Below the pieces are notes generated by a model. That model had not been told where the DNA came from. It made no database searches and was given only the letters and a program-made list of their open reading frames with translations. This document shows, in pieces, positions 51,775 to 62,500 of a DNA stretch of 64,000 nt (position 1 is its first letter; each line of letters begins with the position of its first letter). The stretch comes from Pseudonocardia parietis. Its GTDB lineage: Bacteria > Actinomycetota > Actinomycetes > Mycobacteriales > Pseudonocardiaceae. The stretch is from the NCBI RefSeq assembly GCF_017876315.1, contig NZ_JAGINU010000001.1, forward strand, positions 1,178,001 through 1,242,000, given 5' to 3'. The position numbers and the translations under genes were made by a program.

Positions 51775-52440
51775 ATGTCCCTGCCCCGGATCGATCCCTA
51801 CCCGCTGCCCGAACGCGCCGAGCGACCGTCCGGCCGGGTCGACTGGCGACCCGATCCCGCACGGGCCGCGCTGCTGGTGCACGACATGCAGCGCTACTTC
51901 CTGGCGCCCTACGCGGGCTCCCCGGTCCCGGAGGTCGTCGGGAACATCGCCGACCTGCTCGCGGCCTGCCGCGCGCAGGGAGTCCCGGTCTTCTACACCG
52001 CGCAGCCGGGCCGGCAGGACCCGGCGGACCGCGGCCTGCTCACCGACTTCTGGGGCGACGGGATCGGCGCGGTGATCGACGACGACCCGCGCGCGGCCGA
52101 CGTGGTCGACGCGCTGGCCCCGCGCCCCGGCGAGGCGGTCCTGACCAAGTGGCGCTACAGCGCGTTCCAGCGCAGCACGTTCGCCGAGCAGCTCGCGGCG
52201 AGCGGCCGGGACCAGCTGCTGGTCACCGGGATCTACGCGCACATCGGGTGCCAGGCGACGGCGGTGGAGGCGTTCATGCGCGACGTCGCCCCGTTCCTGG
52301 TCGCCGACGCCGTCGCCGACTTCTCCCGCCGCCACCACGACGCCGCGTGCGAGTACGTCGCCCAGCGGTGCGGTGTGGTGACCGGCACCGCGGACGTCCT
52401 CGAGGCGTTCGCCGGGGCACCGGCGGGGGTGGCCGGATGA
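51775..52440 (+). CDS. entB: Isochorismatase
   Basis: 221 residues; hydrolyses isochorismate to 2,3-dihydro-DHB and pyruvate. Closely follows the EntB/DhbB N-terminal domain: PRIDPYPLP, RAALLVHDMQRYFLAPY (catalytic Asp), YTAQPGRQDPADRGLLTDFWGDG, TKWRYSAFQRS (Lys) and TGIYAHIGCQATAVEAFMRD. Unlike E. coli EntB it lacks the fused carrier domain, which is a separate gene downstream. The ATG at 51775 is chosen for its GGAGAGG eight bases upstream; a GTG at 51766 overlapping the entE stop is the alternative. Confidence 0.95.
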   Translation: MSLPRIDPYPLPERAERPSGRVDWRPDPARAALLVHDMQRYFLAPYAGSPVPEVVGNIADLLAACRAQGVPVFYTAQPGRQDPADRGLLTDFWGDGIGAVIDDDPRAADVVDALAPRPGEAVLTKWRYSAFQRSTFAEQLAASGRDQLLVTGIYAHIGCQATAVEAFMRDVAPFLVADAVADFSRRHHDAACEYVAQRCGVVTGTADVLEAFAGAPAGVAG

Positions 52441-52673
52441 ACGCGCTGACCGAGGAGCGGATCCGGTCCGACGTCGCCGAGCTGCTCGACTGCGCCCCGA
52501 ACGAGATCGATCCGGAGGAGGACCTGCTCGACCGCGGGCTGGACTCCGTACGGATCATGTCCCTGGTCGAGCGCTGGCGGGAGGCCGGGGCCTCCGGGCT
52601 GGAGTTCCCGGACCTGGCCGAGGAGCCGGTGCTGCGGCACTGGATCGGACTCGTGCGAAAGGAAGACACGTGA
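52437..52673 (+). CDS. Free-standing aryl carrier protein
   Basis: 78 residues; phosphopantetheinyl carrier for DHB. Motif LLDRGLDSVRIMSLVERWR carries the Ser modified by a phosphopantetheinyl transferase. It corresponds to the C-terminal domain of EntB split off as its own gene. Overlaps both neighbours by four bases. No phosphopantetheinyl transferase gene is in the window. Confidence 0.92.
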   Translation: MNALTEERIRSDVAELLDCAPNEIDPEEDLLDRGLDSVRIMSLVERWREAGASGLEFPDLAEEPVLRHWIGLVRKEDT

Positions 52674-53548
52674 GGCGAGAAGACCGCAGTGACATCGCCG
52701 GGAACCTGGCCGTCGCCTACGGGAAGCCGACCGGGGCGACGAAGGTGCCGTACCCGATCCGGCTGCGCGAGCTGGAGGTGGTGCGGACCGCGCCGGTCGG
52801 CCCGTCGCTGATGCGACTCACCCTGGGCGGACCCGGGCTGGCGGGCTTCCACAGCCACTGCGATGAGGAGCACGTCCGGCTGGTGTTCCCCGGGGACGAC
52901 GGCGTGCTGCGGCTGCCCGAGCAGGACGGCGACATGCTGAACTGGCCGCGCCCGCTCCCGGTGTCGCGGGAGTACACCGTCCGCCGGCACGACCCGGACC
53001 AGGGCGAGCTCGACATCGACCTGGTGCTGCACGCCGGCGGCCTGGCCGCGGACTGGGTGCGCACGGTGCAGAAGGGCGAGCGGCTCCACGTGGCCGGGCC
53101 GCCCGGCGGCCTCGCGATCCCGCACGGCTACGACCGCTACCTGCTGGTCGGGGACCTGAGCGCGCTCCCGGCGATCGCCCGGATCCTCGAGCGGCTCCCG
53201 GCCGACGCCCGCGGCTGGGCGTTCGTGGAGGTCGCCGACGCCACCGAGGAGCTGTCGCTGACCGCGCCGGACGGTGTCGAGGTGCGCTGGGTGCACCGGG
53301 GCGGCGACGCGCCCGGGTACTCCGACGCCCTGGAACGTGCGGTGACGGCGGTCCGGCCGCCGCAGGACACGAGCGTCTTCGCCTGGGTGGCCGGCGAGGC
53401 GACGACGATCAAGCCGCTGCGCCGGTGGCTGCGTGACGAGCTGGCGCTCGGCCCGGCCGACCGCGACGTCACCGGCTACTGGAAGCGCGGCGTCGCCGAC
53501 TTCGACGACCACGGCGACGAGGACGACGAGCACGGCCACGGGCACTGA
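52670..53548 (+). CDS. Siderophore-interacting protein (ferric reductase) 2
   Basis: 292 residues, same family as the product at 46016 but only distantly alike. FAD domain SREYTVRRHDP (about 100), then GDLSALPAIARIL, FAWVAGEATTIKPLRRWL and GYWKRGVADF. It ends in an Asp/His-rich metal-binding tail (DDHGDEDDEHGHGH). Embedded in the biosynthetic run, so it probably reduces the cluster's own ferric siderophore. The GTG at 52670 overlaps the carrier protein stop. Confidence 0.9.
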   Translation: MRREDRSDIAGNLAVAYGKPTGATKVPYPIRLRELEVVRTAPVGPSLMRLTLGGPGLAGFHSHCDEEHVRLVFPGDDGVLRLPEQDGDMLNWPRPLPVSREYTVRRHDPDQGELDIDLVLHAGGLAADWVRTVQKGERLHVAGPPGGLAIPHGYDRYLLVGDLSALPAIARILERLPADARGWAFVEVADATEELSLTAPDGVEVRWVHRGGDAPGYSDALERAVTAVRPPQDTSVFAWVAGEATTIKPLRRWLRDELALGPADRDVTGYWKRGVADFDDHGDEDDEHGHGH

Positions 53549-53594
53549 CCCACGGGGTCCGGCCGAGGCACGACACTGCGAGCGAAGGAGAGCG

Positions 53595-56500
53595 GTGCGC
53601 ACGGCGACCGTCCGGACCGAGGAGACCACGCAGAGCGCTGGAGCCGGGCTGCTGGAGCTGACCGGCGCCCAGCTGGGCATCTGGAACGCCCAGCGGCTGG
53701 AGCCGGACTCGCCGTACTACGTCGTCGGTGACGTCCTGGAGATCTCCGGCGCGTCCACGGTGGACGTCCCGGCGCTCCTCGAGGCGATCCGCGCCACCGT
53801 CGCCGAGGCCGAGACGCTGCGGCTGCGCGTGGTGTCCACCCCGGACGGGCCGCGGCAGTGGGTGGACCGCTCGCCCGTCCCGCAGCCGCCCGTGGTGGAC
53901 CTGCGCGATGCCGCCGATCCGGAGGCCGCGGCCCGCGAGCTCGTCGTCGCCGAGCGGGCCCGGATCGCCCGGGAGTGCCGCGAGATGGTCGACCGGCCGC
54001 TGTTCCACCCGTCGGTCGCGGTACTCGACGACCACACGGTCCGGTACCTGCAGCTCGGGCACCACCTGGTGTTCGACGGCTACTCGGCGACCATGCTGTG
54101 CCGCCGGATCGGGGCCCGATACACCGCCGCCGTCCGCGGCGAGGAGCCACCGCGCAACCCGTTCCGCCCGTTCGCCGACGTCGTCGCCGCCGACCTGGAG
54201 TACCGGGCGGGCGAGCAGTCCGATCAGGACCGCGTGTTCTGGCGGGACCTGCTCACGCCGATGCCGGAGCCGGGCGACACACCATCCACGGCGGACGGGC
54301 CGGCCGGTCGCACGGTGACCGCGCGCCGGGAGCTGGGGCCCGGCGTCGTCGGGCGGCTGAAGGCGGTGGCCGACGACGCGGGCGTCACCTGGGGCGAGCT
54401 GGTCATCGCCGGGTACGCCGCGTTCCTGCACCGCATCACGCACCGCACCGACGTCGTGTTCGCGCTCCCGCTGATGTGCCGCGTCGGGTCGGCCGCACTG
54501 CGCACCCCGGCGATGATGGTGAACGTGCTGCCGCTGCGCCTGGACGTGCGGCCCGGCGACCGGCTCGACGAGCTGGGCCGGCGCACCGCGGTCGCCCTGC
54601 GGGAGGTACGGGCACACCAGCGGCACCGCGGGGAGGACCTGCCCCGCGAGCTGCCCGGAGCCGGTGAGCTGCTGCACGGGCGCGGGATCAACCTGAAGGC
54701 GTTCGACTTCGCCGTCGAGCTCGGCGACGCGACCGGGGTGCTGGTCAACGTGGCCGGCGGCCCGCCGGAGGACCTCGGGCTGACCGCCACCCCGACCGCG
54801 GACGGCGGCCTGCTGTTCGGTTTCGAGGCCGACGCCCGGACCAACGACGAGCCCACGGTGCGCCGGCGCCTCGACGCGGTCGCCGATCTGATCACCGCGC
54901 TCGCGGCTCCGGAGCTGCCCGCGGTCGGTGCGGTGGAGCTGCTCGACCGCGGTGAGCGGGACCGCGTCCTGGCCGCGCTGGACCGCCCGGCGCCGGCGGG
55001 CACCCCGAAGGACGTGCCGGAGCTGCTCGACGACCTCGCCGCGCGACCGGACCGGTCCGCGCTGGCGCACGACGGCACCCGGCTCACCGCGGGCGAGCTG
55101 GTCGATCGGGTCCGGGAGCTGGCCGCCGCACTGCGCGGGCGTGGTGTCGGGGCGGGTGACGTGGTGGCGGTGTCGTTGCCCCGCGAACCCGCGCTGGTGA
55201 TCGCGCTGCTCGCGGTGCTCGACGCCGGGGCCGCGTTCCTGGTGCTCGACCCCGCCCACCCGCCGCAGCGGCGTCGTGAGCTGCTCGACGACGCCCGCCC
55301 GGTGCTGCTGCTCGCGACTCCCGGCACGCTCGGAGACCTGCCCGGCGAACCTGGGATCCCGGTGCTCGACCCGACCGGCCCGCTCCCGGCCGGGCCCGCG
55401 TCGTCCGGGCCGCTCGACCCGGACCGGCCCGCCTACGTGATCTACACCTCCGGCTCCACCGGCCGCCCGAAGGGCGTGCTCGCCCGGGCCGGCGGGCTGG
55501 CCGCGCTCGTGCACCACCACCGCGGCACCCTGGTCGCCGCGGCCGAGCGGGCGGCCGGGCGCGACCTGCGGGCCGCGCACACCTACTCGTTCGCCTTCGA
55601 CGCCGCGCTCGACCAGCTGACCTGGCTGCTCGCCGGGCACGAGCTGCACCTCTACGGCACCGACATGGTCCGCGACGGCGACGCGCTCGCCGCCGCCCTG
55701 CGCGCGGATCGGATCGACGTCGTCGACACCACGCCGTCGCTGGCCGGGCCGCTGCTCGACGCCGGCCTCCTCGACGGCACCGGCCTGCCCGACGACACCG
55801 GGTACCGCCCGTCGGTGCTGATCCTCGGCGGCGAGGCCACGCCGGCGCCGCTGTGGCGCCGGGTCGCCGCAACCGGCATCACCGCGTTCAACCTGTACGG
55901 GCCCACCGAGACCACTGTGGACGCCACGGTCGCCCCGATCACCGGCGAACATCCGATGATCGGGTTCCCGCTCGCGGGCACCCGCGGCTACCTGCTCGAC
56001 GCCGCGTTGCAGCCGGTCGCCCACGGCGAGCCCGGCGAGCTGTACCTGGCCGGGCCGCACCTGGCGCTGGGCTACCTGGACCGCCCCGGGGTGACGGCGG
56101 AACGGTTCGTCGCCGATCCGTTCCACCCCGGCCGGATGTACCGCACCGGCGACCGCGCCCGGCTCGCCGCGCACGGACTGGAGTTCCTCGGCCGCGACGA
56201 CGGCCAGGTCAAGATCCGCGGGTACCGGGTCGAGCTGGGCGAGGTGGAGGCCGAGCTGGCCGCCGTGCCCGGGGTGGGCACGGCCGCGGTGACCGTGCGC
56301 GCCGAGGCGGGCCGGGACCGGCTCGTCGGTTACGTGACCGGCGACCTCACCCCCGACGCTGCGCGCGAGGCGATGGCCGCGCGCGTGCCCGAGCACCTCG
56401 TGCCGTCGACGGTGCTGGTCCTCGACACGCTCCCGACCACGGTGAACGGTAAGCTGGACCGGGCCGCGCTGCCGGCCCCGGCGCCGTCGTCGTCCGGGCG

Positions 56501-59500
56501 GGCGCCGGGCACCGACGCCGAGCGGGCGCTGCACGACGTGGTCGCCGGCGTCCTGGGCGCCGAGCGGATCGACGTCGACGACGACTTCCTTGCCCTCGGC
56601 GGCGACTCGATCTCCGCGATCGCCGTCGGCAGCCGGCTGCGCGAGGCCGGGCTGGAGCTGCGCCCGCGCGACCTGTTGGCCCGGCGCAGCCTGGCCGCGC
56701 TCGCCGTCGCCGCGACCCCGACCGCCGCACCGGAGCCGGACGCCCCGGCCGACGACCCCACCGGCCCGGCCCCCGCGCCCCCGATCGTGCGCGGCCTGCT
56801 CGACCCGAACCCGGACCCGGCCACGATCGCCGGGTATGCCCAGTGGACGGCGCTGCGGATCGACACCCCGCTCGACACCGACGACCTCACCGCCGCGGTC
56901 GGGGCCCTGCTGGAGCGGCACGACGCCCTGCGCCTGCGCTGCGGCCCGGCCCGGGACTCGTCCGGTGGCTCCGGTGCTGCTCCGGAACGCGGTGCCGAGC
57001 CGGTGCCCGGTCATCCCGAGGCGGGCGCCGTGCCCGCGACCGCCGAGCTCGAGGTCCTGCCTGCCGACGCGGTCGACGCCGCGCGGGTGGTTCGCGAGAC
57101 CGTGACCGGCCCGCTCACCGACGACCGCGTCACCTCGCTGGCCGAGTTCCTGGCCGGTGAGCTCGACCCGGCCGGCGCCGACCTGGTGCGGGTGCTGCTG
57201 GCCCGTACCGGCCCCGGCGAACCGGACCGGCTGCTGATCGTCGTGCACCATCTCGCCGCCGACGGCGTCTCCTGGCGGGTGCTGCTGCCGGACCTGCACC
57301 GCGCGTGCCGGGCCGCGGCGGCCGGGGCCGCGCCCACCCCGACGCGAGCCGGCGCGTCCTGGCGCCGGCACGCCACGCTGCTCGCCGAGCAGGGCCGCGA
57401 GGGGACCCACCGCGACGAGCTGCCGTACTGGCGCTCGGCGCTGGCCGCGTCCGCCCGGATCGGCGACCGGCCGCTGGACCCGCGCCGGGATACCGTCGGC
57501 ACCGCGGACCACGACGTCACCGCGCTCACCCCCGCCGAGACCGCCGCGCTGGTGGAGCGGCTGCCCGCGGCCTACCGGGCGGGCGTCGACGAGGTGCTGC
57601 TCGCCGCGCTGGCACTGGCCCTGCGCGTCGTAGCCGGACAGGCCGACGCGGTCACCGTGAGCACTGAGGGACACGGCCGCGAGTCCACCGGCGCCGATCT
57701 CGCCGGCACGGTCGGCTGGTTCACCGTCGAGCACCCGGTCCGGCTGCCGCTCGACGCCGTCAGCGATCCGGACGCGCTGCGCGACGCGCTGGCCGGCGGG
57801 CCCGCCGCCGGGCGGTTGCTGCGCGCGGTGAAGGAGGCCGCCCGTGCCGTGCCCGGTGACGGCTCCGGCTACGGCGTGCTCCGTCATCTCGACCCGCACA
57901 CCCGCGACGAGCTGGGCACAGCGGCCCCGCCGGACGTGCTGCTCAACTATCTCGGCCGATTCGCCGCCTCTCCCGGCGAGGGCTGGCGGATGCCGGCGGG
58001 CTCGGCGTTCGCGGTGACCGAGCCGCCCGGCAAGGCCCTCGAACAGCTGCTCGCGCTGAACTCCTTCCTCAACGTCGGCGACGCCGGCGAGCACCTGCGG
58101 GTCGAGTGGATCGCGGCCGGTGCGGTGCTCGGCCCGGGCCGGGTGGCCGCGGTGCAGCGGGCGTTCGCCGACGCCGTCGCCGGGCTGGCCGCGCACGCGG
58201 ACCGGATCGGCCCCGGCGGTGGCGGGCTCACCCCGTCCGACCTGCCGCTGGTCCGCCTCGACCAGGCCACGATCGACGAGCTGCAGCGGGAGCGGCCGCT
58301 GGCCGACGTCCTCCCGGCGACCGCGCTGCAGGCCGGGCTGGCGTTCCACAGCATGGCCATGGCCGAGGGCGACACCGACGTCTACGTCGTCCAGGCGGTC
58401 GTCACGCTGGCCGGGGAGCCGGACCCGGAGCGGATGCGGGCGGCCGCGGCGGAGCTGCTGCGCCGCCACCCGTCGCTGCGGATCCATCTGGCGGCGCTCG
58501 ACGACGGACAGGTCGTCCAGGTCGTACCGTCCGGTGTGGACCTCGACTGGCGGTTCGTCGACCTGACGGGGGCCCCGGAGCGGTTCGCGGAGGTCGCGGC
58601 CGCCGAGCAGGCCCGCCCGTTCGACCCGGCCCGCCCGCCGTTGATCCGGTTCCTGCTGGTCCGGCTCGGTCCGGGTGAGCACCGGCTGGCCATCACCAAC
58701 CACCATGCGCTGCTCGACGGCTGGTCGATGCCGCTGGTCGGGCGCGCCCTGCTGGGCATCCACGACGAGCTCGGCGGTGGGCCCGCGGTGCCGGCACCGC
58801 CACCGGTGGCCGAGCACTTCGCGTGGCTGGCCGCCCGCGACCACGACGCCGCCCGGACGGCCTGGCGGGAGCTGCTCGACGGCATCGAGGAGGGCACCCG
58901 GCTCGCCCCGGCCGCGTCCGGGACCGCGGTGGCCCGCCCGCAGCGGCATCCGGTCGAGCTCGGCACCGAGTTCAGTGCTGCGCTGCGCCGGTTCGCCCGC
59001 GAGCGGGGCGTCACGCTCACCGCGGTGCTGCACACCGCGTGGGGGCTCGTGCTCGGCCGCGCCACGGGCCGGCGCGACGTGCTGTTCGGCCAGCCCGTGT
59101 CTGGGCGACCGGCCGAGGTCCCCGGCGTCGAGCGGATGGTCGGGCAGCTGGGCAACACCGTGCCGGTACGGGTGCGCTGGGCACCCGGCGACACCGCGGC
59201 CGCGGTGCTGTCCGCCGTGCACGACCAGGCCGTCGCGCTCTCCGAGCACCACCACGTGGGGCTGCCCGAGGTGCAGCGCGCGGCCGGGGTCGGCGACCTG
59301 TTCGACACGATGCTGGTGATGGAGAACTTCCCGGCCGCCGAGCGGAAACCGGCTGCCGGCGACGGGCCGGGGCCGGTGGTGACCGGCGTGGAGATCTCGG
59401 ACGCGACGCACTACCCGCTGACCGTCGTCGTGATCCCGGACGACGCGATCGTCCTCGGCCTGGGCCACCAGCCCGCCGCGCTGGACGACACGACCGTCAC

Positions 59501-62500
59501 CGCGCTCGGCGACGCTCTGCACACCGTGCTGCACGAGCTCGTCGCCGACCCGGAGCGGCCCGCCGCCGCGCTGCCGCTGCTCGACGACGCGCGGCACGCC
59601 GCCGCGCTCGCCGTCGCCGACGGTGGGCCGCCCGCGACCGAGCCGCTGCTGGCGCGGTTCGCCCGGATCGCGACCGCGCGCGCCGACCACCCGGCTGTCC
59701 AGTGCCGGGACCGGGTGCTGAGCTACGCCGAGCTGGACCGGCGCTCCGACCGGCTGGCCCGCGGGCTGGTCGCGGCCGGGGTTCGCCCCGAGCAGCCGGT
59801 CGCGGTGCTGCTGGAGCGCGACGTCGAGATGGCCGTCGCGATCCTCGGCGTCCTGCGCGCCGGCGCCGTCTACCTGCCGCTGGACCCGGCCTACCCGCCG
59901 GCCCGGCTGGCCGCGATGGTCGCCGACACCCCGCCCGCCGCGGCGCTGACCGTCGCCGCCACCGACGACGTCGGGGCCTTGCTCGACGGGGTCCCGCGAC
60001 TGCGGCTGGATCTCGACACACCCGAGCCCGGTCCGGTCGCGCTGCCCGCGCCCGACCCGGACCGGCTCGCCTACGTCATCTTCACCTCCGGCACGACGGG
60101 GCGTCCGAAGCCGGTCGGGGTGACCCACCGCGGCCTGCCCGACCTGGTGACCCTGCAGGAGGACGTCTTCGGCATCACCCCGGACGACCGCGTGCTGCAC
60201 TTCGCGTCCACCAGCTTCGACGTCGCGTTGTTCCAGACGGTGATGGCGCTGCTGTCCGGGGCCACCTCGGTGATCGCCCCGGCGGAGGTGCGCGACTCCG
60301 CCGAGGCGCTGCTCGAGCACATCGAGCAGCAGCGCGTCACCGTGGTGAACCTGCTGCCGTCGTTCCTCGCCGCGATGCCGGAGGACCGGCCGCTCGACCC
60401 GGCGATCACCCTGCTGGTCGGAGCCGAGCGCCTCGACCCGGCGACCGCCGCGCGCTGGGGTGACCGGCGCGCGCTCGTCAACTGCTACGGCCCCACCGAG
60501 GCCACGGTCAACGCGGTCGCCTGGCGGTTCGATTCGCGCGACCCGGGGCCGCTGCCGATCGGCCGGCCCGACGCCGGTACCCGCGCCTACGTGCTCGACG
60601 CCGGCCTGACGCCGGTTGGTGCCGGCCGCGACGGTGAGCTGTACCTGGCAGGACCCGGCCTGGCCCGCGGCTACCTGGGCCGGCCGGGCGCGACGGCGTC
60701 GTCGTTCGTCGCGGACCCGTTCGGCCCGCCCGGGGCCCGGATGTACCGCACCGGCGACCGGGTCCGGCTGCGCCCGGACGGGCAGCTGGTGTTCCTCGGC
60801 CGGACCGACGACCAGGTGAAGATCCGCGGGTTCCGGGTGGAGCCGGGCGAGGTCGAGACCGCCCTGGCCGGGCTGGCCGGGGTGCGCGCCGCGGCCGTCG
60901 TCGTGCGGGACGGGCGGCTGATCGGGTACGCCGTCCCGGAGACCGGCGCCACGGCCGACCCGCAGCGCTGGCGAAGTGAGCTGGCCGCGGAACTGCCCGC
61001 GCACCTGGTGCCGTCGCACCTGGTCGCGCTGGACCGGCTGCCGCTGACCCCGGCCGGGAAGCTGGACCGCGCCGCGCTGCCCGCACCCACCGGCCCGGAT
61101 GCGGGCCCGGTCCGCGAGCCCGCGACCGAGGCCGAACGGGTGCTGCTCGGCGTGCTGCGCGAGGTGCTCGGTACCGGCACGCTCGGCCCGGACGACGACT
61201 TCCTCGACGCCGGCGGCGACAGCATCGTCTCGCTGCAGGTGATCTCCCGGGCCCGCCGGGCCGGCTGGCTGCTCAGCGCCCGCGACGTGTTCGACGGCGG
61301 CTCGGCGGCCGGGATGGCGGCCCGCGCGATCCCGGCCGCCGGCACCACCACCACCACCACCACCGCTGCCGGCCCGGTCACCGGGGAAGCGCCGCTCACC
61401 CCGGTGATGCGGGACCTGCTGCGCCGCGGCGGCCCCGGCCGGCCGGGCGATCCGTCGGCCGGGTACTGCCAGTGGACCGAGACCGTCGTGCCGGCCGGCG
61501 GTGACGAGGCGACCTGGCGGGCGGTGCTGGACGCGCTGCTGGAGCGGCACGACGCGTTGCGGGGGCACCTGGCCGTCCCGGACGCCGGCGTGGAACCGGT
61601 GCTCCGGGTGCCCGGCCCGGGGGCGGTCATTGGCGCGGACGTGCTGGTGCGGACGGTGCTGCGGCCCACCGACGATCCGCGCGTGATGGCCGACGAGCGG
61701 ATCGCGGCCGCCCGCGCCACGCTCGACCCGTACCGCGGCCCGCTGCTGCGTGCCGAATGGCTGGACGCCGGACCCACACGGCCCGGGCGCCTCGTGCTGC
61801 TCGCGCACCACCTGGTGGTCGACCCGGTCTCGTGGCGGATCCTGCTCGACGACCTCGCCCAGGCGTACCGCGCCGTCGTCGCGGGCGAGCCCCCGTCGGT
61901 GCCGCCGACCGGCCGGTCCTGGGTCGGCTGGGCCCGGTCGCTGGCCGCGGCCGTGGACGCCCGCCGCGACGAGCTCGGACACTGGCGGGAGGTCGCGGCG
62001 GTGACCGACGCCGGCTGGGGCGACGTCCCCGCCGACCCGGCCCGCGACACCATCGGCACCGCGCGCCACCACGAGATCCGGCTCGACCCCGAGACCACCG
62101 CCGCGGTGCTCACCACGCTGCCGGCCGCGTACCGGAGCACGGCGGACGCGGTGCTGCTGACCGCACTGACACGGGCGACCCACCGCTGGCGTGGCCGCGG
62201 CGGCGAGCCCGAGCTGCTGGTGGACCTGCAGGGCCACGGCCGCCCGGAGACGGCGCCGGACGGATCCGGTCCGGTCGACCTGTCGCGGACCGTCGGCTGG
62301 TTCACCACGGTGACCCCCGCCGTGGTGCGGCCGGGCGCCGGCGGTCCGGCGAGCGTCGGACGGCAGCTGCGTGCGGGCGGCGGCGGCCTGGGGTACGGCC
62401 TGCTGCGCGACGCCCCGGACCGTCCCCTCGGTGCGGTCGACCGGCCGCGGATCACGTTCAACTACCTGGGGCGCTTCACCGCTCCCACCGGACAGGACCA